Below, piece by piece: positions 1 through 5,058 of a stretch of DNA of 5,058 nt. The notes under the pieces are model-generated. The model was not told the origin of the DNA, did not search any database, and saw only the letters and a program-made list of their open reading frames with translations. This DNA is from Pseudomonadota bacterium (lineage in GTDB: Bacteria; Pseudomonadota; Gammaproteobacteria; Xanthomonadales; Xanthomonadaceae). The number at the start of each line of letters is the position of its first letter. The stretch's first letter is position 1. The translations under genes and the position numbers were made by a program. The DNA lies in assembly GCA_019348095.1 (NCBI GenBank), contig JAHWKC010000194.1, positions 1 to 5,058 of the forward strand, written 5' to 3'.

Positions 1-1
1 A

Positions 2-2038
2 TCCGCGCGCACGATCGGTGACGTGATCGGCAAGTACCACCCGCATGGCGACAGCGCCTGCTACGAGGCGATGGTGCTGATGGCGCAGCCGTTCTCGTAC
101 CGCTACCCGCTGGTCGAGGGCCAGGGCAACTTCGGCTCCAGCGACGACCCCAAATCGTTCGCGGCGATGCGCTACACCGAGTCCAAGCTCACGCCCATCG
201 CCGAGGTGTTGCTGGGCGAACTCGCCCATGGCACGGTCGACTGGGACCCGAACTTCGATGGCACGCTGGAGGAGCCCTCGTGGATGCCGGCGCGCCTGCC
301 GCACCTGCTGCTCAATGGCACCACCGGCATCGCGGTCGGCATGGCCACCGACGTACCGCCGCACAACCTCAACGAGATCGTCAGCGCCTGCGTCCGGCTG
401 CTGGAGGACCCCGACGCCACCACCAGCGACCTGTGCGAGCACGTGCTTGGTCCGGACTATCCGACCTCTGCTGAGATCATCACCCCGCGCGCCGACCTGA
501 TCCAGATGTACGAGACCGGCCTTGGCAGCGTGCGCGTGCGCGCCCTGTACGAGAAGGACGGCACCAACATCGTCATCCACGCGCTGCCGTACCAGGCCTC
601 GCCGGGCAAGATCATCGAGCAGATCGCCAGCCAGATGCGGGCCAAGAAGCTGCCGTGGCTGGAGGACCTGCGTGACGAGTCCGACCACGCCAACCCGACC
701 CGCCTGGTACTGATCCCGCGCAGCAACCGGGTCGACACCGAGCAGCTCATGGGGCACCTGTTCGCGACCACGGACCTGGAAAAGAGCTACCGGGTCAACA
801 TCAACGTGATCGGCCTGGACGGCCGCCCGCAGGTCAAGGGGCTCAAGGCGTTCCTCGCCGAGTGGCTGCTGTTCCGCACCAATACCGTGACCCGCCGCCT
901 GACCCATCGCCTGGATAAGGTCGAGCGCCGACTGCACCTGCTGGAAGGCCTGCTGGTCGCGTTCCTCAACCTCGATGAAGTGATCCGCATCATCCGCAGC
1001 GAGGACGAGCCCAAACCCGTCTTGATGCAGCGTTTCAAGCTCAGCGAGGAGCAGGCCGACTACATCCTGGAAACCAAGCTGCGCCAGCTCGCGCGACTGG
1101 AGGAAATGAAGATCCGCGGCGAGCAGGCCGAGCTCGCCGGCGAGCGCGACAAGCTGATCGCAACCCTCGGCAGCAAGGCCAAGCTCAAGAAGCTGGTCAA
1201 GGACGAACTGCTGGCCGACGCGAAAAAGTTCGGCGACGCTCGGCGCTCGCCGCTGGTCGCGCGCGGGGCGGCGCAGGCGCTGTCGGAGACCGAGCTGGTG
1301 CCGAGCGAGCCCATGACCGTGGTGCTCAGCCAGAAGGGCTGGGTGCGCGCGGCCAAGGGGCATGAAGTCGACGCGGCATCGCTGAGTTACCGCGAAGGCG
1401 ACGGCGTGCTCGCCGCGGTGCGTTCGCGCAGCACCCAGCAGGTCGCGTTCCTGGATTCGACCGGGCGCGCGTACTCGACGATCGTGCACGGCCTGCCTTC
1501 GGCGCGTGGCAACGGCGAGCCGCTGACCGGCCGCTTCTCGCCGGCACCGGGCGCCTCGTTCCAGGCCCTCGCCAGCGGCGAGTCCGACACCCGCCTGGTG
1601 CTGATGTCGAGCCACGGCTACGGCTTCGTGACCCGCTTCGAAAACCTCACCGGCCGCCAGAAAGCCGGCAAGGCGATGCTGTCGCTGAGCGCCGGGGCGA
1701 AGGTGATCCAGCCGGCAGCGGTGACCGACGTCGGCCAGGACCGGGTGGTGGTCGCCACCAGCGCCGGCCACCTGCTGGCGTTCCCGGTCAGCGACCTGCC
1801 GGAGCTCGACAAGGGCAAGGGCAACAAGCTGATCGACATCCCTAGGGCCAAGCTCGGCACCGAACGGGTGATCGCGGTGGCGGTGGTCTCCCCCGGCGGC
1901 AGCCTGAGCGTGCAGTCCGGCGCAAGGACCATGACCTTGAGCTGGAAGGATCTGGATGGCTACGTCGGCAGCCGCGCCACGCGCGGTGGACTGTTGCCGC
2001 GGGGTTGGCAAAAGGTCGACGGCCTCAGCATCGAGTAA
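2..2038 (+). CDS. parC: DNA topoisomerase IV subunit A, 5'-truncated
   Basis: ParC is the DNA-cleaving subunit of topoisomerase IV (ParC2ParE2), the cytoplasmic type IIA enzyme that unlinks daughter chromosomes and relaxes supercoils. The frame is already open at the left edge, and about 62 N-terminal residues are missing compared with E. coli ParC. The visible 678 residues would give about 740 in total, against 752 in E. coli. The segment [14 protein letters not shown] matches the quinolone-resistance region. The catalytic tyrosine lies in AAMRYTES (Tyr codon 173-175, preceded by Arg 170-172), followed by the wedge region [12 protein letters not shown] (about 317-352). [15 protein letters not shown] and NEDEPKP-like SEDEPKP belong to the tower and coiled-coil part. 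The C-terminal beta-pinwheel domain starts near 1306 ([15 protein letters not shown]). [15 protein letters not shown] and [11 protein letters not shown] are typical of gammaproteobacterial ParC, which separates it from GyrA, and no canonical GyrA box is seen. The gene ends in TAA, followed by hairpins. Identification is very secure. Confidence 0.97.
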   Translation, partial: SARTIGDVIGKYHPHGDSACYEAMVLMAQPFSYRYPLVEGQGNFGSSDDPKSFAAMRYTESKLTPIAEVLLGELAHGTVDWDPNFDGTLEEPSWMPARLPHLLLNGTTGIAVGMATDVPPHNLNEIVSACVRLLEDPDATTSDLCEHVLGPDYPTSAEIITPRADLIQMYETGLGSVRVRALYEKDGTNIVIHALPYQASPGKIIEQIASQMRAKKLPWLEDLRDESDHANPTRLVLIPRSNRVDTEQLMGHLFATTDLEKSYRVNINVIGLDGRPQVKGLKAFLAEWLLFRTNTVTRRLTHRLDKVERRLHLLEGLLVAFLNLDEVIRIIRSEDEPKPVLMQRFKLSEEQADYILETKLRQLARLEEMKIRGEQAELAGERDKLIATLGSKAKLKKLVKDELLADAKKFGDARRSPLVARGAAQALSETELVPSEPMTVVLSQKGWVRAAKGHEVDAASLSYREGDGVLAAVRSRSTQQVAFLDSTGRAYSTIVHGLPSARGNGEPLTGRFSPAPGASFQALASGESDTRLVLMSSHGYGFVTRFENLTGRQKAGKAMLSLSAGAKVIQPAAVTDVGQDRVVVATSAGHLLAFPVSDLPELDKGKGNKLIDIPRAKLGTERVIAVAVVSPGGSLSVQSGARTMTLSWKDLDGYVGSRATRGGLLPRGWQKVDGLSIE

Positions 2039-2040
2039 CA

Positions 2041-2056
2041 CGCGAGCGCCCTCGCG
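2041..2056 (+). other. short hairpin just after the parC stop
   Basis: CGCGAG (2041-2046) and CTCGCG (2051-2056) form a perfect 6-bp stem around the loop CGCC, two bases after the parC stop codon. No T-run follows. It may help protect the 3' end of the parC message or add to the stronger hairpin downstream. In such GC-rich DNA it could also be chance. Confidence 0.4.
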
Positions 2057-2074
2057 CGCGGCGGTCGCCTCGCT

Positions 2075-2110
2075 CGGCCCCTCTTTGGAGAGAGGGGCCG
2101 GGGGAGATTT
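2075..2110 (+). terminator. probable parC terminator / dispersed hairpin repeat
   Basis: CGGCCCCTCT (2075-2084) and AGAGGGGCCG (2091-2100) make a perfect 10-bp GC-rich stem with the 6-base loop TTGGAG, starting 36 bases after the parC stop. The tract that follows is only GGGGAGATTT, so the T-run is short and displaced, and this is not a textbook intrinsic terminator. The wording (CCCCTCT...AGAGGGG followed by CCGGGGGAG) resembles intergenic hairpin repeats I recall as common in Xanthomonadaceae and Pseudomonas genomes. It may therefore be a dispersed repeat that also ends or stabilises transcripts. The stem is certain and the role is inferred. Confidence 0.55.
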
Positions 2111-2252
2111 GCTTCTGCTCGCTAGTGAGGCAGCAGCTCATTTCCGCGCTCCTTGCCGCCACTCCTGCCGAGCCACCGCGCGCACCTCGCGTGCACCCGT
2201 TGTGTTACCGCAGAACTTTCGGCAGGCTCCCGATGACCGCCGGGAATGGGCC

Positions 2253-2258
2253 AGGAGG
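2253..2258 (+). promoter_or_regulatory. Shine-Dalgarno site for the TPR gene
   Basis: AGGAGG is a perfect anti-16S match, 10 bases before the ATG at 2269. It favours that ATG over the in-frame ATG at 2281, which would lie 22 bases away. The second ATG has its own weaker GGAG (2271-2274) at a 6-base spacing, so initiation at both is possible. Confidence 0.7.
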
Positions 2259-2268
2259 CACGACTTCA

Positions 2269-3180
2269 ATGGAGACTGATATGCACCGCACGTGCTCGTC
2301 CCGCAACACCGTCCGTCGCGCAGCGCTGGCCGCCGCCCTGCTGGCCGTCCTTGGCACGTCAGCATGGGCCCGCGACCCGGCCGTCCACGCAGTACGCCTC
2401 GCCCTGCAGGGCCCCGATGCCGACGCGGCGGTTGCCGCAGGCGAGCACGCCGTCGCTGCGCGCCCGAAGGACACCGAAGCCTGGTACTACGCCGGGCAAG
2501 CCTATGGGCGCATGGCCATGGAGGCGAGCCTGCTGCGCAAGCCGGGCTGGGCGATCAAGACGCGCGATGCGTTCCAGGCAGCGGCGAGGCTGGACCCGGA
2601 CCACCTGGGCGCCCGCGAGGGGCTCGTGCAGTTCTACACGCTGGCGCCGGGCTTCATGGGAGGCGGCAAGGACAAGGCCGCCGCCGAGATCGCAAGCTTT
2701 TCCGAGCGCAGCCCAGCCGGCGGCCACTATCTTCGCGCCCTTACTCTGGAAGGCGCTGCAGCCGAGCGCGAACTGCGCGCCGCAGTGCGGGTGGCGCCTG
2801 GAGAATCCCGCTACCGCCGAGCACTCATCGGGCTGCTCGATCACACGGACCAAGCGGCCGCGGCATCGGCGGTGCTCGAGGACGGGCTGGCCCGCTCGCC
2901 CGAGGATGCAAGATTGCTGTACACCCTCGGCCGCCGCGCTGCCATCAGTGGCGATTCGATCGACGCGGGCATCGCCGCGCTGGAGCGCGTGATCGCGATG
3001 GGCAAGTCACTGCCCGACGACGTATCCATCGGTGGCGCGTACTGGCGCCGCGGCCAACTGCTGGAAAAACGCGGACAGTCCCACGATGCGCTCGCCGACT
3101 ACCGCCGCAGCGCCGCGCTCGAACCCGGACTTGAGGCAGTCAGGAAGGACATCGCGCGGCTGACTGCCAGCGGCAAATAG
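2269..3180 (+). CDS. exported tetratricopeptide-repeat protein
   Basis: This encodes a predicted periplasmic helical-repeat protein of 303 residues. The N-terminus is a standard Sec signal: basic residues (RR at 16-17), a hydrophobic core AALAAALLAVLG, and a likely signal peptidase I site after Ala34 (AWA before RDP). No lipobox cysteine is present. The mature part is almost all helical, with TPR-like units. A first pair lies around 50-110 (ending AFQAAARLDPDH), another around 193-229 (VLEDGLARSPEDARLLYTLG), and the clearest is at 256-287 (AYWRRGQLLEKRGQSHDALA...). Between the first two sits APGFMGGGKDKA (126-137), a glycine-rich motif that recurs, as I recall, in exported TPR proteins of this kind. 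TPRs usually bind protein partners; no catalytic motif is visible and the partner is unknown. The ATG at 2269 was chosen for its AGGAGG. The ATG at 2281 gives a 299-residue form with the same signal peptide. It is probably transcribed apart from parC. Confidence 0.85.
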   Translation: METDMHRTCSSRNTVRRAALAAALLAVLGTSAWARDPAVHAVRLALQGPDADAAVAAGEHAVAARPKDTEAWYYAGQAYGRMAMEASLLRKPGWAIKTRDAFQAAARLDPDHLGAREGLVQFYTLAPGFMGGGKDKAAAEIASFSERSPAGGHYLRALTLEGAAAERELRAAVRVAPGESRYRRALIGLLDHTDQAAAASAVLEDGLARSPEDARLLYTLGRRAAISGDSIDAGIAALERVIAMGKSLPDDVSIGGAYWRRGQLLEKRGQSHDALADYRRSAALEPGLEAVRKDIARLTASGK

Positions 3181-3186
3181 ACCCGG

Positions 3187-3218
3187 GCCGCTCACAGCTC
3201 GGACCGGCCTGGAGCGGC
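3187..3218. repeat. 7-bp inverted repeat after the TPR gene
   Basis: GCCGCTC (3187-3193) and GAGCGGC (3212-3218) are perfect reverse complements separated by 18 bases, beginning six bases after the TPR stop codon. The loop contains ACCGGCC, which could fold further. No T-run follows, so it is at most a weak or Rho-assisted transcript end. GGAGCGGC also resembles the core of the REP-like element at 3445-3468, so this may be a decayed copy. Confidence 0.4.
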
Positions 3219-3246
3219 TAGGCGACGGGATCACGTACGCCCCGCG

Positions 3247-3274
3247 AGGCGCGGATCCGCCTGCTAGGCGCGGA
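3247..3274. repeat. 9-bp direct repeat with embedded palindrome
   Basis: AGGCGCGGA occurs at 3247-3255 and again at 3266-3274, with centres 19 bases apart. The perfect 10-bp palindrome GCGGATCCGC (3251-3260) overlaps the first copy. The spacing is near two helical turns, so a regulator site is conceivable. It lies about 275 bases upstream of the acylase start, and chance is a real alternative at this GC content. Confidence 0.3.
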
Positions 3275-3280
3275 GCTGAA

Positions 3281-3304
3281 GACCGGCGTTCGGCCGGGGC
3301 GGTC
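3281..3304. repeat. nested hairpin in the intergenic region
   Basis: CCGGC (3283-3287) and GCCGG (3293-3297) pair around the loop GTTCG. An outer pair, GACCG (3281-3285) with CGGTC (3300-3304), can compete with the inner stem. No T-run follows. The structure is plain in the sequence; its function is unknown. Confidence 0.35.
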
Positions 3305-3444
3305 ACCATCAACAGTGCCTCGCCAGGAGCAACGATCGCTTCGGCAAAGGGCCCGTCTGAGCAGCTCGAGTCTCGCTGCCGCGGATGTGGATAGCTGGCC
3401 GGCTTCGAAAGCACTGCGGAGGTTGGAGTCTTCACTGGGCACCG

Positions 3445-3468
3445 GTCGCGGTTGACGCCGCTCCTACA
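3445..3468 (-). repeat. REP-like (repetitive extragenic palindromic) element
   Basis: Read on the minus strand this is TGTAGGAGCGG followed by CGTCAACCGCGAC. That form closely matches the TGTAGGAGCGGC...GCCGCGAC class of REP elements I recall from Xanthomonadaceae and Pseudomonas. The short stem is GCGG (3448-3451) with CCGC (3458-3461) around a 6-base loop, flanked by the conserved CTCCTACA. Such elements are moved by REP-associated tyrosine transposases (RAYT) encoded elsewhere, none of which is in this window, and they can act in transcript stability or termination. It sits 82 bases before the acylase ATG, so it may lie in or beside that gene's promoter. The family match is from memory. 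Confidence 0.65.
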
Positions 3469-3540
3469 AGCAGCGCGGGGTAGAACGTCCTTGATGGCGG
3501 CGGACCGTCCAGCTCCGGTCATCGGCTAAGCTCGCGGCGG

Positions 3541-3545
3541 GGGGA
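3541..3545 (+). promoter_or_regulatory. Shine-Dalgarno site for the acylase gene
   Basis: GGGGA, within a longer run of G that starts at 3539, lies four bases before the ATG at 3550. It is a moderate and rather close match. It agrees with the fact that 3550 is the only ATG, GTG or TTG available after the upstream in-frame stop at 3481. Confidence 0.5.
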
Positions 3546-3549
3546 ATTC

Positions 3550-5058
3550 ATGATCCGAAGATTCACACGTGGCGCTCTGCTCGTGCTGGCGCTGCTCCTG
3601 CTGAGTGCTGTGCTGGTGGCCGCGACGGCCTGGTGGCTGCTGCGCGGCAGCCTGCCGGTGCTGGATGGCGAGCTCGCCGTGCACGGCTTGGCCGCTCCTG
3701 TGAGCATCGAGCGCGATGCCCTGGGCGTGGTCACCATCGAGGCGGCCAGCCAGGCCGACGCGATGCGCGCCCTCGGCTACGTGCATGCGCAGGAGCGCTA
3801 TTTCGAGATGGACCTGATGCGCCGCACCGCCGCAGGCGAACTGGCCGCCCTGCTTGGCGCCGTCGCGCTGGAGACCGATCGGAAACGCCGGGTGCACCGC
3901 ATGCGTGCGCGGGTGAGCGAGCACCTCGACGCCATCCTCGGCGAGCAACGCCCCATGGCGCAGGCGTACGTCGAGGGCGTCAACGCCGGCCTGGCCGATC
4001 TGGACACCCGGCCCTGGCCGTACCTGTTGCTGCGCGTGCAGCCGGAGCCGTGGCAATTGGCGGACTCGGCATTGACCGGCTATGCGATGTACTTCGACCT
4101 GCAGGATGAACGTAACGCACGCGAGCTGGCGCTGTGGCGGATGCGGCCGCACCTGCCGCCGGCGCTGTTCGCGCTGCTCACCCATGACGGCAGCCGCTGG
4201 GATGCACCATTGATCGGCGCCGCACGCGGCGATGCGGTGCTGCCGGACGCGGTGCAGGTCGACCTGCGCACGTTGCCGGCCCCGCAGGATCCCGATCCGC
4301 CCGCACTGCCGCCCCCGCCAGTCACCGGCAGCAACAACTTCGCCGTCTCCGGCGCACTGACCCGCGACGGCCGCGCGATCGTCGCCGACGACATGCACCT
4401 GGGCCTGCGTGCGCCGAACATCTGGTTCCGCGCGCGGCTGCGCTATCCCGACCCGCGCGCGCCCGGCGGGCACGTCGACGCGAGCGGCTTCACCCTGCCG
4501 GGGCTGCCCGCGGTGGTGGTCGGCAGCAATGGCCATGTGGCGTGGGGCTTCACCAACAGCTACGGCGATTTCCTCGATTGGCAGCTCCAGCCCGCTTGCG
4601 ATGCACAGGACCGGGCCTGCCCAGCGATCACCACGACGCGCGAGATCATTGAAGTCGCAGGCGCGGAGGACGTCGTGTTGCCGGTCCAGGAGACACGCTG
4701 GGGCCCGATCCTGCATCGCGAGCCTGACGGCGGCACGCTGGCGTTGCGCTGGGCGGCCCACCTGCCCGGCTCGCTGACGCTGGGCTTGAGCGAGTTCATG
4801 CACGCCGGCTCGCTCGACCAGGCGCTGCAGGCGGCCGATGGCGCCGGCATCCCGACTCAGAACCTGGTGATTGGCGACAGCAATGGCAGGATCGCGTGGC
4901 GGCTGCTCGGCCCGTTGCCGCAAGGCACGGAAGGCTGCCCGAGCGGGCAGCTCGTCGCCGGCACTGCGCCCGAGCACGCGCCGGCCGAGCGCGCGCCGCC
5001 CGCGCATGCGTCGCTGCAGCCCGATGTCGACCAGCCCTGCGAGCCGTGGTCCCTGACC
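3550..5058 (+). CDS. penicillin acylase family Ntn-hydrolase, 3'-truncated
   Basis: This encodes an amide hydrolase of the penicillin acylase (penicillin amidase) family. Members are exported precursors that cut themselves into alpha and beta chains, leaving a Ser nucleophile at the start of beta. The frame is open for 503 residues to the window edge; members are usually about 750-800 residues, so roughly a third is missing. Residues 9-31 are a hydrophobic signal or anchor segment after MIRRFTR. The alpha chain shows RDALGVVTI (55-63) and GYVHAQERYFEMDLMRR (76-92), both hallmarks of the family. A proline-rich stretch (243-257) leads to the cleavage site TG/SNNFAVSG, with nucleophile Ser261 (4330-4332). 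Counting Ser261 as beta-1, His283 is beta-His23 and Val330 is beta-Val70, as in cephalosporin acylase and PvdQ; E. coli penicillin G acylase has Gln and Ala there. Asn438 (PTQNLVIGDSNGRIAW) is the likely oxyanion-hole Asn. Substrate is unknown: a beta-lactam, N-acyl-homoserine lactone or other amide. Confidence 0.93.
   Translation, partial: MIRRFTRGALLVLALLLLSAVLVAATAWWLLRGSLPVLDGELAVHGLAAPVSIERDALGVVTIEAASQADAMRALGYVHAQERYFEMDLMRRTAAGELAALLGAVALETDRKRRVHRMRARVSEHLDAILGEQRPMAQAYVEGVNAGLADLDTRPWPYLLLRVQPEPWQLADSALTGYAMYFDLQDERNARELALWRMRPHLPPALFALLTHDGSRWDAPLIGAARGDAVLPDAVQVDLRTLPAPQDPDPPALPPPPVTGSNNFAVSGALTRDGRAIVADDMHLGLRAPNIWFRARLRYPDPRAPGGHVDASGFTLPGLPAVVVGSNGHVAWGFTNSYGDFLDWQLQPACDAQDRACPAITTTREIIEVAGAEDVVLPVQETRWGPILHREPDGGTLALRWAAHLPGSLTLGLSEFMHAGSLDQALQAADGAGIPTQNLVIGDSNGRIAWRLLGPLPQGTEGCPSGQLVAGTAPEHAPAERAPPAHASLQPDVDQPCEPWSLT

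Larger units (their letters stand above)
3181..3549. other. 369-base intergenic region without a convincing gene
   Basis: This gap separates the TPR gene from the acylase gene. Short frames exist on both strands but lack a ribosome-binding site or recognisable protein features. What can be seen is a series of small repeats (3187-3218, 3247-3274, 3281-3304) and a REP-like element (3445-3468). The acylase promoter must lie here if the gene is transcribed on its own, but no convincing -35/-10 pair was found. The acylase frame has a stop at 3481-3483 and no ATG, GTG or TTG between that stop and 3550. Confidence 0.7.

Noticed and set aside
2153..2209. TTGCCG and TGTGTTACC as promoter elements for the TPR gene
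   Set aside because: No pair with acceptable spacing and -10 match could be made, so no promoter is called in this gap.
2005..2268. Upstream extension of the TPR reading frame into parC
   Set aside because: The frame is open but overlaps the parC end, lacks a suitable ribosome site, and would bury the signal peptide about 90 residues inside the protein.
1956..2279. 107-residue plus-strand frame bridging parC and the TPR gene
   Set aside because: It runs out of frame over the parC end and the terminator hairpin and has no recognisable sequence features.
2292..3134. 280-residue plus-strand frame inside the TPR gene
   Set aside because: It is an out-of-frame shadow, rich in Arg, Pro and Gly, over a gene with a clear signal peptide and TPR units.
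3218..3442. 74-residue minus-strand frame in the second gap
   Set aside because: It has a GTG start with no Shine-Dalgarno site, its upstream side falls in the REP-like element, and it resembles no known protein.
3452..3486. TTGACG (3452-3457) with TAGAAC (3481-3486) as a sigma-70 promoter
   Set aside because: The spacing of 23 bases is too long, and the TTGACG is the loop of the REP-like element.
3007..3522. 171-residue minus-strand frame spanning the TPR 3' end and the second gap
   Set aside because: It overlaps the well-supported TPR gene, its composition changes along its length, and no domain is visible.
3526..5007. 493-residue open frame on the minus strand as a gene
   Set aside because: It is the in-register complement of the acylase gene, whose plus-strand translation carries unmistakable family motifs, while the minus translation is Arg/Ala/Gln-rich with no recognisable domain.

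Overview
The window is GC-rich DNA with strongly G/C-ending codons. It most likely comes from a gammaproteobacterium of the Xanthomonadaceae/Lysobacteraceae type (Lysobacter, Luteimonas, Stenotrophomonas and relatives). Three things point there: a ParC that aligns without gaps to the E. coli protein through its active-site region, the GC-rich codon use, and an intergenic REP-like element of a kind I recall from Xanthomonadaceae and Pseudomonas. The family-level placement is inference. No mobile element, tRNA, rRNA or CRISPR array is visible.

Layout, all genes on the + strand. (1) Positions 2-2038 hold the 3' nine-tenths of parC, the topoisomerase IV A subunit, cut at its 5' end by the window edge. 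(2) Positions 2039-2268 are a 230-base gap with two hairpins just after the parC stop; the second is a likely terminator. A strong AGGAGG sits just before the next gene. (3) Positions 2269-3180 encode a roughly 303-residue exported tetratricopeptide-repeat protein of unknown specific function. (4) Positions 3181-3549 are a 369-base gap with several small inverted or direct repeats and a REP-like element, and no convincing gene. (5) From 3550 to the right edge runs the 5' two-thirds of a penicillin-acylase-family (N-terminal nucleophile hydrolase) gene. It has no stop codon in the window because it is cut by the edge. A long antisense reading frame covers it almost completely but is an artefact of codon choice.

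The three genes are probably separate transcription units, since the gaps are 230 and 369 bases and contain hairpins. ParC is a housekeeping cytoplasmic enzyme, while the other two products are predicted to be exported or membrane-anchored in the envelope. Nothing in the sequence ties the three into one pathway. I see no evidence of an undescribed multi-gene system. The most interesting object is the acylase, with a His-type active site, a proline-rich segment directly before its self-cleavage site, and four cysteines confined to the future beta chain.
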